Positions 54,817 to 63,452 of a stretch of DNA of 64,000 nucleotides are shown one piece after another. Source of the DNA: NCED01 sp035493955 (GTDB lineage: Bacteria > Pseudomonadota > Alphaproteobacteria > Caulobacterales > Caulobacteraceae); NCBI GenBank assembly GCA_035493955.1, contig DATJHI010000013.1:186001-250000 (forward strand), written 5' to 3'. The notes beneath the pieces are model-generated. The model was given only the letters and a program-made list of their open reading frames with translations, searched no databases and had not been told where the DNA came from. Both the position numbers and the translations under genes were made by a program. Position 1 is the stretch's first letter; the number at the start of each line of letters is the position of its first letter.

Positions 54817-55869
54817 ATGAAACTGTCTCCGCGCCTCGTTCTCACGCTTGTGACCGCCGCCGCACTGGCGAGCTGCGCCAGCCCCCCGCCGCCGCCGCCC
54901 CTGCCGGTCGCCGTCGTCCCGCCCGCCGCGCCGCCCCCGCCGCCGGTCGGCCTGCCGGCATCGGTGATCCAGTCCGCCGGAGCCTACCGCGCCTACATGC
55001 GTCGGGCCGCCGATATCTCCCCCGCCTTCGCCGACGGGGCGGCGGTCGAGCAGTCCCTGATCTCGGGGGTCTCCTATGAACCGCACCAATTCCTTCGCGG
55101 GGCTATCGCCTACGGAGCCCTGATGGCGCTGCAGAGCCCACAGTTCGTCGCCAGCGTCCGCACCTTTGCGGTGGACCCGGCCGGCCGCCGAGCCCTGGCG
55201 GCTCGCCTGCTGGCCGATCCCAATTACGCCCAGGCCCTGCCAAGCGCCGACGCCGCCGCAGGCCTGATCGTCGCGGCCCTGACGGCCGACGCCGCCCGGG
55301 TTCGCCACGCCGGCGAACTGGTCAAGCAGGCGGCCTATGACGTGCAGCATCAGGCCTGGTCCAAGGGCGAGGTGGCCGGCCGCGATGCCCGCCTGGCCAC
55401 CGCCAAGACCGCATCGACCCAGCCCGTCTCCGCCGCGCCGGAGGATGTGACCCTGCTTTCCGCGGCCGTGAGCGGCCAATCGGGGGCGCTGGCGGTGGCC
55501 GGCGACGTGCTCAGCCCCCCTTATACCGCCGTGGTGTCGCGGGCCCTGACCCTGGCCGCCGTGGCCGCCCTCGGCGAAGCTGGGGACGACGCGGCGCTGC
55601 AGCCGCTGTTTGAGGAAAAGACCGGCGACTTCTGCCTGAACATGGCCAAGCTGAACGTCTACCAGTGCCTTTCGGTGGCCAAGCCCTACTACGAAGACGT
55701 GTTCTGCCTTGGCCAGCACGTGCTGTTGGACACCGCCCAATGCGTCGCCAAGATCGCCGGCGCGGTCACGCCGGCGGTGGTGGCCGAGGCCGCGCCGCCC
55801 CCGGCCCCGGTCCCCGTGGTCAAGGCCAAGACCTCTGCGAAGCCGCGGCCGAAGGTCAAGGCGAAGTAA
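54817..55869 (+). CDS. Hypothetical lipoprotein
   Basis: A 350-aa predicted lipoprotein (lipobox LASC after a hydrophobic start), with a Pro-rich run directly after the Cys. The remainder is Ala-rich and helical (AAGLIVAALTADAARVRHAGEL, AYDVQHQAWSKGEVAGRD, VYQCLSVAKPYYEDVFCLGQH). It ends in a basic tail (KTSAKPRPKVKAK). The family is not recognised, but it resembles uncharacterised Caulobacterales lipoproteins. The second Met (54817) sits at the signal start; an earlier one lies at 54799. A 12-bp hairpin follows. Confidence 0.75.
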   Translation: MKLSPRLVLTLVTAAALASCASPPPPPPLPVAVVPPAAPPPPPVGLPASVIQSAGAYRAYMRRAADISPAFADGAAVEQSLISGVSYEPHQFLRGAIAYGALMALQSPQFVASVRTFAVDPAGRRALAARLLADPNYAQALPSADAAAGLIVAALTADAARVRHAGELVKQAAYDVQHQAWSKGEVAGRDARLATAKTASTQPVSAAPEDVTLLSAAVSGQSGALAVAGDVLSPPYTAVVSRALTLAAVAALGEAGDDAALQPLFEEKTGDFCLNMAKLNVYQCLSVAKPYYEDVFCLGQHVLLDTAQCVAKIAGAVTPAVVAEAAPPPAPVPVVKAKTSAKPRPKVKAK

Positions 55870-55883
55870 GGGCCGCCCCCCCA

Positions 55884-55914
55884 TTCCGTCCGGCCGTTGC
55901 ATGGCCGGACGGAA
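55884..55914. terminator. Hairpin after the lipoprotein gene
   Basis: A perfect 12-bp inverted repeat, TTCCGTCCGGCC / GGCCGGACGGAA, with a seven-base loop, directly after the stop codon. It is terminator-like but lacks a T-run. Confidence 0.5.
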
Positions 55915-55944
55915 GTGTGTAAAGACCCGCTCTCCCGAATTTAG

Positions 55945-55968
55945 CGCCGCGCGGCCTATCGCGCGGCG
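55945..55968. promoter_or_regulatory. Hairpin in the rplY leader
   Basis: A 9-bp stem, CGCCGCGCG / CGCGCGGCG, with a six-base loop, about 28 bases before the rplY start. It could be a weak terminator or a ribosomal-protein control element; the sequence does not say which. Confidence 0.35.
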
Positions 55969-55996
55969 GTTTCGTATCCGACCAAGAGCTAATCCC

Positions 55997-56605
55997 ATGG
56001 CCGAAATCGTTCTGAACGTGGAAGTGCGCGAGCGCACAGGCACTGGCGGCGCCCGCGCCGCCCGTCGCGCCGGCAAGGTGCCGGGCGTGCTGTACGGCGG
56101 CCCCCGCGGCCCCGTCGCCGTGGCGGTGGAGACCAACGCCTTCCGCAAGGCGCTCTACACCGGCAAGCTCCTGGGCCATCTCGTGACCCTGAAGTACGGC
56201 GACGAGACCCAGCCGGTCATCGCCCGCGACATCCAGTTCGATCCGGTTTCGGATCAGCCCGTCCACTTCGACCTGTTCCGGGTCGAGGAGCACCAGTTGG
56301 TGAAGATCGCCGTGCCGGTGCACTTCAAGAACCATGAGGCCTCCCCCGGCATCAAGCGCGGCGGCGCCCTCAACATCGCCCGCCACGAGGTCGAGCTGAT
56401 GGTTCCCGCCGACGAGATTCCCGAGGAACTGGTCGCCGACCTGACCGGCCTCGACATCGGCGACTCGGTCCGCATCGCCAACCTGAACCTGCCGAAGGGC
56501 GCCCATCCAGCCATCACCGGGCGCGACTTCGTCATCGCCACCGTCACCGGCTCCTCCGCCCAGGCCTCCGAAGAAGCCGCGGCCGAGGCTGCGGCGGCGA
56601 CCTGA
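55997..56605 (+). CDS. rplY: 50S ribosomal protein L25/general stress protein Ctc
   Basis: A 202-aa long-form L25 (CTC type) that binds 5S rRNA. The N-terminal L25 domain reads VEVRERTGTGGARAARRAGKVPGVLYGG. The C-terminal TL5-like domain follows (VHFDLFRVEEHQLVKIAVPVHF). The final Ala/Glu-rich tail is normal for the long form. The start at 55997 (MAEIVLNVEV) fits the family. It is followed by pth, the usual neighbour. Confidence 0.96.
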   Translation: MAEIVLNVEVRERTGTGGARAARRAGKVPGVLYGGPRGPVAVAVETNAFRKALYTGKLLGHLVTLKYGDETQPVIARDIQFDPVSDQPVHFDLFRVEEHQLVKIAVPVHFKNHEASPGIKRGGALNIARHEVELMVPADEIPEELVADLTGLDIGDSVRIANLNLPKGAHPAITGRDFVIATVTGSSAQASEEAAAEAAAAT

Positions 56606-56730
56606 TCGGTTCCTCTTCTGTCGCCCCGGCTCCAACGGAGAGCCGGGACCCAGATGACCGGGCGCGCCTGAAATCCCTGCGTCCCCGATAGCGCCGCCGC
56701 GCTTTGGAGGATGACAGATCCGAGGGAGCC

Positions 56731-57339
56731 ATGCTGATCCTAGCCGGGCTCGGCAATCCGGGCGCCAAATACCAGCACAACCGCCACAACATCGGCTTCA
56801 TGGCCGTGGACGAGATTGCGCGCCGGTGGAGTTTTTCGCCCTGGCGGTCGAAGTTCCAGGGCTTGACCGCCGAGGGGACCATCGGCCCGGAACGGGTCAT
56901 CCTGCTCAAGCCCCAGACCTTCATGAACGAGAGCGGCCGTTCGGTGGGCGAGGCGCTGAAGTTCTTCAAGCTCGAGCCGGACTCGCTGGTGGTGTTCCAC
57001 GATGAGCTCGATCTGGCGCCCGGCCGGTTCCGCATGAAGGCTGGCGGCGGCACGGCCGGCCATAACGGCCTGCGCTCGATCGGCGGCCAGATCGGTCCCT
57101 ATTTCCGCCGCGGTCGCATGGGAATCGGCCATCCAGGCCACAAGGAACAGGTGCTCGGCTACGTGCTGTCGGATTTCCACAAGGTGGAGACGCCCTGGGT
57201 CCGGGCCATGAGCGAGGCGTGCGCCGAGGCTGCGCCCATGCTGGTCGCTGGCGAGGACGAACGCTATCAGGGCGAAGTGATGCGGCTGGCCCCGGCCGAG
57301 AAGCTCGACCCTCGCAAGACCGCGCGCGGAGAACCGTGA
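56731..57339 (+). CDS. pth: Peptidyl-tRNA hydrolase
   Basis: Recycles peptidyl-tRNAs dropped during translation (202 aa). Active-site motif GLGNPGAKYQHNRHNIGF contains the catalytic His. FMNESGRSVGEAL and GGGTAGHNGLRSI are typical. The C-terminus is short and basic. Its stop overlaps the ATG of the TPR gene by one base (TGATG). The Met at 56731 opens the family's usual N-terminus. Confidence 0.96.
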   Translation: MLILAGLGNPGAKYQHNRHNIGFMAVDEIARRWSFSPWRSKFQGLTAEGTIGPERVILLKPQTFMNESGRSVGEALKFFKLEPDSLVVFHDELDLAPGRFRMKAGGGTAGHNGLRSIGGQIGPYFRRGRMGIGHPGHKEQVLGYVLSDFHKVETPWVRAMSEACAEAAPMLVAGEDERYQGEVMRLAPAEKLDPRKTARGEP

Positions 57340-58085
57340 TGGGCTCGCTGCTGTCGATCCCACTGCCGATGCTGGTCCTGACCCTGGCCTTTTCCATCGG
57401 CCTTTGCTTCCACGTGGTGCGAACGGGCCAGGACAGTTTCTGGCTGTGGATCATCCTGATGTTCCAGGGGATCGGCGGCCTGGCCTATCTGGCCATCATC
57501 GTCATCCCCGGCCTGTTCCGCGCCCGGACGGTGCGGGAGATCGGCAAGGGCGCCCGCGAGGCGCTCGACCCGCACCGCGACTACCGCGAGGCCAAGGCGG
57601 CGGTGGAGGAAAGTCCCACGGTCCATAACCGCATGCGCCTGGCCGCCGCGGCCGGCGAACTTGGCCGCCACGAGGAAGCCGAGGCCGTCTATCGTGAGGC
57701 CGCCCAGGGGGTCCACGCCGAGGACCCCGCCCTGCAGCTCGGCCGCGCCAAGGCCCTGATCGAACTCGGTCGGCACGCCGAGGCCCTCGTGCTGCTGGAA
57801 GCGATCGAGCGCGAAGGCGAGAGCACCGCCCCGGCCGTCCTCGCCTTCGCCCGCGCCTATCAAGGCCTGCAGCGGGCCGAGGACGCCGACCGCGCCTATC
57901 GCAGCGCCATGGAGCGGATGCCGGGGCTGGAGCCTATCGCCCGCTACGCCGCCTTCCTTCGGTCGGTGGGGCGCCCCGGCGAGGCCAAGGCCTTGATCGC
58001 CGACATCGACGCCCGCGCGGCGCGGACCAGCGGGCCCTTTCGCCGGGAAGCGCAGGTCTGGCAGGACCTGGCCAGCCGGGGTTAG
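57339..58085 (+). CDS. TPR-containing membrane protein
   Basis: A 248-aa protein with two N-terminal membrane segments (LPMLVLTLAFSIGLCFHVV and WIILMFQGIGGLAYLAIIVI). A cytoplasmic or periplasmic stretch of TPR-like helix pairs follows (RMRLAAAAGELGRHEEAEAVY, LQLGRAKALIELGRHAEALVLL, AFARAYQGLQRAEDADRAY). Function is unknown. Translation is coupled to pth by a one-base overlap. Confidence 0.82.
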   Translation: MGSLLSIPLPMLVLTLAFSIGLCFHVVRTGQDSFWLWIILMFQGIGGLAYLAIIVIPGLFRARTVREIGKGAREALDPHRDYREAKAAVEESPTVHNRMRLAAAAGELGRHEEAEAVYREAAQGVHAEDPALQLGRAKALIELGRHAEALVLLEAIEREGESTAPAVLAFARAYQGLQRAEDADRAYRSAMERMPGLEPIARYAAFLRSVGRPGEAKALIADIDARAARTSGPFRREAQVWQDLASRG

Positions 58086-58109
58086 GTCAAACCATGGGCC
58101 GGGGCCGGT

Positions 58110-58940
58110 CTAGAATCGCCCGGCTTGATAGTCCTCGAACGCCTTCATCACCTCTTCGCGGCTGTTCATGACGAAGGGACCGCCCCAGGCGACCGGTTCC
58201 TGGATCGGCTTGCCGGCGATCAGCAGGAAGCGCGCCTCGGTTTCCGCCTCCACCACGATTTCATCCCCCTCGCCCAGGAAGACCCCTCCCAGGGCGCCGA
58301 CACGCTGGCCTGCGATCCTGACCACGCCTTCATAGATCACCAGCATGGCGTTGCGTTCGTCCGCCACCGGTTCGACGAAGCGGTCGCCCGCCCGGAGCGC
58401 CACGTCGAAATAAAGCGCCTCCACCGGCCCGCCGCCGATGGCGCCGTGGGTCCCACGGCTGGTCTCGCCGGCGATCACCTTGACCTGACCCCCGCCCTCC
58501 CGGGTCTCGACCGGAATCTCCCCCGCCTCGTATTCCTGGTAGCCCGGCTCGCTCATCTTCAGCCTGGCGGGCAGGTTCACCCACAGCTGGAAGCCCCGCA
58601 TCCGCCCTTCGGTCTGCTCGGGCATTTCGGAGTGGACGATGCCGCGCCCGGCCCGCATCCATTGGACCCCGCCCGTGCCGATGATCCCTTCGCGGCCGGT
58701 ATTGTCGGCGTGCTTCATCCTGCCTTCGAGCATGTAGGTGACGGTGTCGAAGCCGCGGTGCGGGTGTTCGGGGAAGCCGCCGATGTAGTCGTCGGCGTTC
58801 TCGGTGTTGAAGTGGTCGAGCATCAGGAAGGGGTCGAACATCTGCGCCTCGGGCGTGCCAAGAACGCGGGTCATGCGGACCCCTGCGCCATCGGACGTCG
58901 GCATCCCCCTCACCAGCTTGGCGACCGGTCGAATGGCCAT
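58110..58940 (-). CDS. Pirin family protein
   Basis: A 276-aa bicupin. The N-terminal pirin motif HPHRGFDTVTYMLEGRMKH (metal-binding His), with later QWMRAGRGIVHSEMPEQ, matches the family. The C-terminal pirin-C domain follows (VIYEGVVRIAGQRVG). Members are metal-dependent and some act as quercetinases; the substrate here is unknown. AAGGAG lies before the ATG at 58940. It diverges from ychF. Confidence 0.94.
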   Translation of the reverse strand: MAIRPVAKLVRGMPTSDGAGVRMTRVLGTPEAQMFDPFLMLDHFNTENADDYIGGFPEHPHRGFDTVTYMLEGRMKHADNTGREGIIGTGGVQWMRAGRGIVHSEMPEQTEGRMRGFQLWVNLPARLKMSEPGYQEYEAGEIPVETREGGGQVKVIAGETSRGTHGAIGGGPVEALYFDVALRAGDRFVEPVADERNAMLVIYEGVVRIAGQRVGALGGVFLGEGDEIVVEAETEARFLLIAGKPIQEPVAWGGPFVMNSREEVMKAFEDYQAGRF

Positions 58941-59134
58941 GGTCTTTCTCCTTGATCGCCTCAGTCGCCCGCATCCTCCCGAAGGTCCATCGGCGCGTTC
59001 AGAAGCCCGAGATCGATATCGGCCGCAGTTGCAGTTTTTCAAGCCGCGCGCGCCGCGTTGTGATCCCGCGCGGAAGCCGCCATAAGACGGCCGCACGCGG
59101 GCTCGACCCCGCCCACCGTTATTTCGAGACCTGA

Positions 59135-60232
59135 ATGGCCCTTAAAGTCGCCATCGTCGGCCTGCCCAACGTCGGCAAATCGACCCTGTTCAACGCCCTG
59201 ACCCAGACGGCGGCGGCGCAGGCCGCCAACTATCCGTTCTGCACCATCGAGCCCAACACCGGCGACGTGGCGGTGCCGGAGGCGCGTCTGGAGGTCCTGG
59301 CCAGGATCGCCGGGTCGAAGGAGATCATTCCCGCCCGCATCAACTTCGTCGACATCGCCGGCCTGGTCCGCGGGGCCAGCCAGGGCGAAGGCCTGGGCAA
59401 CAAGTTCCTGGCCAATATCCGCGACTGCGACGCCATAGCCTTCGTCGCCCGCTGCTTCGTGGACACCGACGTCACCCATGTCGAGGGCCGGGTCGATCCC
59501 CTGGCCGACCTGGAGATCATCGAGACCGAGCTGATGCTGGCCGACCTCGAGAGCCTGGAGAAGCGCAAGGACAGCCTGGAGAAGCGCGCCAAGGGCGGCG
59601 ACAAGGAAAGCATCAAGACCCTGTCGCTGGTGAAGCTGGCGCTGGAGCAGCTTGAGGCCGGCCGCCCCGCCCGCGCCGCCCAGGTCCCCGAGGAGGACGC
59701 CAAAGCCTGGCGGATGCTGCAGCTCCTCACCTCCAAGCCCGAGCTGTACGTCGCCAATGTGGACGAAGGTTCGGCCGAGAACGGCAATGCTCTATCGGCC
59801 CTGGTGGCGGAGCGCGCCGCCCGCGACCACGCCAGTTCAGTGGCCATCTCCGCCAAGATCGAGAGCGAGATCGCCCTGCTCGACCCCGCCGAGCGGGCCG
59901 AGTTCCTGGAAACCATCGGTCTGGCCGAGCCGGGCCTGAACCGGCTGATCCATGAGGCCTACGCCCTCCTGGGCTTGCAGACCTATTTCACCGTTGGACC
60001 GAAAGAAGCCCGGGCCTGGACCATCGAGGTCGGCCAGACCGCACCCCAGGCCGCGGGGGTGATCCACACCGATTTCGAGAAGGGCTTCATCCGCGCCGAG
60101 ACCATCGCCTATGACGACTACGTCCGGCTGAACGGCGAGAGCGGGGCGCGCGAGGCCGGAAAGATGCGGTTGGAAGGCAAGGACTATGTGGTGCGCGACG
60201 GCGACGTCATGCACTTCCGCTTCAACACCTGA
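59135..60232 (+). CDS. ychF: Redox-regulated ATPase YchF (Obg family)
   Basis: A conserved OLA1/YchF P-loop nucleotide hydrolase (365 aa) linked to ribosomes and stress. G1 is GLPNVGKSTLFNAL and G3 is VDIAGLVRGASQGEGLG. The coiled coil spans roughly residues 125-195, and a C-terminal TGS domain follows (FTVGPKEARAWTIEVGQTAPQAA). Family members prefer ATP. It is followed 20 bases later by the first hydrolase of a tandem pair. Confidence 0.96.
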   Translation: MALKVAIVGLPNVGKSTLFNALTQTAAAQAANYPFCTIEPNTGDVAVPEARLEVLARIAGSKEIIPARINFVDIAGLVRGASQGEGLGNKFLANIRDCDAIAFVARCFVDTDVTHVEGRVDPLADLEIIETELMLADLESLEKRKDSLEKRAKGGDKESIKTLSLVKLALEQLEAGRPARAAQVPEEDAKAWRMLQLLTSKPELYVANVDEGSAENGNALSALVAERAARDHASSVAISAKIESEIALLDPAERAEFLETIGLAEPGLNRLIHEAYALLGLQTYFTVGPKEARAWTIEVGQTAPQAAGVIHTDFEKGFIRAETIAYDDYVRLNGESGAREAGKMRLEGKDYVVRDGDVMHFRFNT

Positions 60233-60252
60233 TCCACGAGGGAGCAGAGGCC

Positions 60253-60912
60253 TTGGGCGAATACATCAAGCTTCGATCGAAGGTCGATGACGCGGAGTTC
60301 GGCGCCTATCATGTTCAGCCTCAGGGCCGCCGTAAGGGCGGGGTGATCGTGCTGCAGGAGATCTTCGGCGTCGACGAGGCGATCGTCCGCGACGCCGACC
60401 GCTGGGGCCAGATGGGTTTCGAGGCCGTCGCCCCCTCGCTGTTCGATCGCCAGGAACCGGGCTTCGTCGCCGCCCACGATGCGGAAGGCGTCGCCACGGG
60501 CCGGACCTATCTTCAGGCCAACGGGCTGGAGAATCCGATCGACGACATCGCGACCTGCCTGGACTTCCTCGCCCCCCGCGGGCCGGTGTTCGTGGTCGGC
60601 TACTGCTACGGCGGCTCCCTCGCGTGGCTCGCCGCCGCCCGGTTGGGCGATCTGGCCGCGGTCTCCAGCTATTACGGCAGCATGGTCCTGCCCCACGCCC
60701 ACGAGGTCCCGCGCTGCCCGGTCGTCCTGCATTTCGGGGCTGAGGACCAGAACATCCCTGTCGACAAGGTAAAGGAGTTCGCCGCCGCCCGGCCCGAACT
60801 GCCGGTGCATTTCTATGAGGCCGGCCACGGCTTCAACAACGCCGACGGCGCGGCCGCGCACCAGGCCCGCCGGCGCACCCTGGCGCTCTTCGAGCAGAAC
60901 GGCGCGGGCTGA
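60253..60912 (+). CDS. Dienelactone hydrolase family protein (tandem copy 1)
   Basis: A 219-aa alpha/beta hydrolase. The Cys nucleophile is in VVGYCYGGSLAWL (near residue 117), and the His is in YEAGHGFNN near residue 195. GVIVLQEIFGVDEAI has the family Glu. It starts with TTG, with GGGAGCAGAGG upstream. It overlaps the next, related gene by one base. A maleylacetate-type or other lactone substrate cannot be inferred. Confidence 0.88.
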   Translation: MGEYIKLRSKVDDAEFGAYHVQPQGRRKGGVIVLQEIFGVDEAIVRDADRWGQMGFEAVAPSLFDRQEPGFVAAHDAEGVATGRTYLQANGLENPIDDIATCLDFLAPRGPVFVVGYCYGGSLAWLAAARLGDLAAVSSYYGSMVLPHAHEVPRCPVVLHFGAEDQNIPVDKVKEFAAARPELPVHFYEAGHGFNNADGAAAHQARRRTLALFEQNGAG

Positions 60913-61592
60913 TGGGCGAGGCGATCCGGCTGAAGAGCCGGGCCGACGGCTTCGAGTTCGGCGCCTATCACGCAGAGGCCCCCGACGCCCGGCGCGGCGG
61001 CCTGGTCATGCTGCACGCCATCTGGGGGGTGACCCCGCACCTGCGCCAGCTCGCCGCGGAGTTCGCCGAGGACGGCTACGAGGTGATCGTCCCCTCCCTG
61101 CTCGACCGGACCGATCCGGGTTTCCCCGACCGCGACATCGACGAGGCGGCGCGGGCCCGGCGGATGGCGGGCGCGGACGCCATCGACTGGACCCTGGCGA
61201 TGGGCGACATCCAGACCGCGATACTGGCCCTGGACGGCCCCGTCTTCGCCCTGGGCTTCTGTTTCGGCGGTACGGCGGCCTGGCTGGCCGCGGCCCGCTG
61301 CGACGGGCTGGCGGCGGCGTCCTGCTTCTACGGCGGGGGTATCGCGGCTCACGCGGACGAAACCCCCCGCTGTCCGACCATCCTGCATTTCGGCAAGCGC
61401 GACCCGCTGGTTCCCCTGACCGACGTCGAGGCGATCGGCGCCGCCCATCCCGACCTGCCGATCTATCTCTATGAGGCGGGGCATGCCTTCATGGCCCCCA
61501 GCGACTACGAACCGGATTCGGCCCATCTGGGGCGCCTGCGCACCCTGCAGCTGTTCCACCGCGCCGCCGGCAAGGCCGAAATGGGAAGCTGA
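60912..61592 (+). CDS. Dienelactone hydrolase family protein (tandem copy 2)
   Basis: A 226-aa paralogue of the preceding gene. Shared frame: FEFGAYHAE, MLHAIWGVTPHLRQL in place of LQEIFGVDE, nucleophile ALGFCFGGTAAWL, and YEAGHAFMAP. The Glu of the first copy's LQEIFG is replaced by His, so the charge network around the Cys may differ. It is translationally coupled to copy 1 and ends five bases before lepB. Confidence 0.88.
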   Translation: MGEAIRLKSRADGFEFGAYHAEAPDARRGGLVMLHAIWGVTPHLRQLAAEFAEDGYEVIVPSLLDRTDPGFPDRDIDEAARARRMAGADAIDWTLAMGDIQTAILALDGPVFALGFCFGGTAAWLAAARCDGLAAASCFYGGGIAAHADETPRCPTILHFGKRDPLVPLTDVEAIGAAHPDLPIYLYEAGHAFMAPSDYEPDSAHLGRLRTLQLFHRAAGKAEMGS

Positions 61593-61597
61593 ACGCG

Positions 61598-62356
61598 ATG
61601 AAAACCTCTGCCTCGACCAAGGACGGCAAGGGCAGGCAGGCCTTTGAAACCGGCAAAACCATCGTCTACGCCCTGCTCATCGCGCTGGTCCTGCGGATCG
61701 TCCTGTTCCAGCCCTTCACCATACCGTCGGATTCGATGGAGCCGGCCCTGCGGCAGGGGGACTATATCGTCGTCTCCAAATTCAGTTACGGCTGGAGCCG
61801 GTGCTCGCTGCCGTTCTGTCCGTCCCTGTTCCATGGCCGGATCGGGGGAAAGCCGCCCCAGCGCGGGGACGTCATCGTCTTCCAGCTGCCGCGGGACGAG
61901 AGCCAGACCTACATCAAACGGGTGATCGGCCTACCCGGCGACCGGGTGCAGCTGGTCGAGGGCCAGGTGATCGTCAACGGCCGGCCCGTCCCTCGCGTCC
62001 CCATCGGTCCGGGCGTCGATCCGGACATGCCGCAGATTCCCGTCGTCCAGTACCGCGAGACCAAGCCGGACGGTCGGACCTACGTCGTCCTCCAGCACAC
62101 GCCCCCGGGCGAGGAGGAAAACACCGATGTCTATGTCGTTCCTCCGGGCCAGTACTTCTTCCTGGGCGACAACCGGGACAATTCCCTGGACAGCCGCTGG
62201 CCCGGCTCCATCGGGGTGGGCTATGTCCCGGCCGAGAACATCGTCGGCAAGGCCCAGTTCGTCCTGTTCTCATGGAGTCCCGGGGCCACGCTGTTCCAGC
62301 CCTGGACCTGGATCACCCATATCCAGCCCCGGCGCTTCCTGCGCGCCCTGGCGTGA
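61598..62356 (+). CDS. lepB: Signal peptidase I
   Basis: Removes signal peptides at the outer face of the inner membrane (252 aa). It has one N-terminal membrane segment (VYALLIALVLRIVLFQPF), catalytic Ser in IPSDSMEPALRQGDYIVV, and catalytic Lys in TYIKRVIGLPGDRV, with late GDNRDNSLDSR (box E). GGAAG precedes the start. It follows the hydrolase pair closely, so it may be on the same transcript. Confidence 0.96.
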   Translation: MKTSASTKDGKGRQAFETGKTIVYALLIALVLRIVLFQPFTIPSDSMEPALRQGDYIVVSKFSYGWSRCSLPFCPSLFHGRIGGKPPQRGDVIVFQLPRDESQTYIKRVIGLPGDRVQLVEGQVIVNGRPVPRVPIGPGVDPDMPQIPVVQYRETKPDGRTYVVLQHTPPGEEENTDVYVVPPGQYFFLGDNRDNSLDSRWPGSIGVGYVPAENIVGKAQFVLFSWSPGATLFQPWTWITHIQPRRFLRALA

Positions 62357-62359
62357 GGC

Positions 62360-62824
62360 CTACCGTTCGATGATCTCGCGGATCTTCGGCTCCCGTTCCA
62401 GGGCGAACACCAGCAGGGCCTGGGCGAAGAGGATGCCGATGCCGGCGCCGTATCCTGAGAAGACCCCGGCCGGATAGCGTCCGCCATGGGCGACGCCGGC
62501 GATCTGGGCGTAGATGAACAAGGCCGCGACCGCCAGGAGGCCCAGGCCGGTCAACACCGAGATCGGGGTCTGGCCGAATCCTGCAGCAAAACTCATCCAG
62601 ACGTAGCGCTTCAGCACCCGCCGGATCGGACGCACCTGCAGGGGCAGCACCAGGGCGGCCAGGAAGTAGACCGCGGGAAACACCAGGGTGAAGGCGAGCT
62701 TGAGGTTCGGCGATCCCGGCAACACCCGCCACGCATGGATGACGGCGCCGAGGTAGATCAGGGTCGCGAAGATGCAGGCGCTGGCCTGCATCCGCTTGAA
62801 ATTACGCCACGCCTCGACCTGCAT
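62360..62824 (-). CDS. Hypothetical four-segment membrane protein
   Basis: A 154-aa protein with four hydrophobic segments (CIFATLIYLGAVIHAW, LAFTLVFPAVYFLAALVLPL, LGLLAVAALFIYAQIAG, GIGILFAQALLVFAL). A basic loop (RPIRRVLKRYVW) separates the second and third. No family is recognised. It is transcribed against lepB, with three bases between the stops. Confidence 0.65.
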   Translation of the reverse strand: MQVEAWRNFKRMQASACIFATLIYLGAVIHAWRVLPGSPNLKLAFTLVFPAVYFLAALVLPLQVRPIRRVLKRYVWMSFAAGFGQTPISVLTGLGLLAVAALFIYAQIAGVAHGGRYPAGVFSGYGAGIGILFAQALLVFALEREPKIREIIER

Positions 62825-62915
62825 GGACGAGCCTCGCCATACGCTTCGATCCCGCCCCGAAACCCTAACTTAGGGGATCAAGAACGATTGGCCAGAGGCG
62901 CCGTTCGGACAGGCG

Positions 62916-63443
62916 TCAGTGTCCCTCGAAGGCGACCAGGGTGGAGACCGCCACCCCCAAAGCCCGCAGGCGCTCGCTCCCGCCCAGCCCGGGCAGGTCG
63001 ATCACGAAACAGGCGGCCACGACCTCGGCGCCGGCTTGCCGCAAAAGTTTGACCGCGGCCTCGGCGGTGCCGCCGGTGGCGATCAGGTCGTCGATCAGCA
63101 GCACCTGCTCTCCCGCCGCGCAGGCGTCGTGATGTATCTCCATGGCGTCGAGGCCATACTCCAGGGCGTATTCCACCTTGAACGTCCTGTGCGGCAGCTT
63201 GCCCTTCTTGCGCAGGGGCACGAAGCCGGCCGACAACTGATGCGCCGCCGCCCCGCCCAGGATGAACCCCCGCGCCTCGATCCCGGCCACCTTGTCGATC
63301 TTCCCGCCCGCGAAGGGTTGGACCAGTTCGTCCACCGCCTGGCGGAAGGCGCGGGCGTCGCCGAGGAGGGTGGTGATGTCGCGGAACATGATCCCCGGCT
63401 TTGGATAGTCGGGAATGGTGCGGATGGCGTCGCGCAGGTTCAT
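62916..63443 (-). CDS. apt: Adenine phosphoribosyltransferase
   Basis: Salvages adenine to AMP using PRPP (175 aa). The PRPP motif VLLIDDLIATGGTAEA is intact, with FVPLRKKGKLPHRTF and YALEYGLDAMEIH as in the family. It follows the mtnP-like gene closely (10 bases), a natural pair in methylthioadenosine salvage because MtnP releases adenine. Confidence 0.96.
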   Translation of the reverse strand: MNLRDAIRTIPDYPKPGIMFRDITTLLGDARAFRQAVDELVQPFAGGKIDKVAGIEARGFILGGAAAHQLSAGFVPLRKKGKLPHRTFKVEYALEYGLDAMEIHHDACAAGEQVLLIDDLIATGGTAEAAVKLLRQAGAEVVAACFVIDLPGLGGSERLRALGVAVSTLVAFEGH

Positions 63444-63452
63444 GGCCAGACC

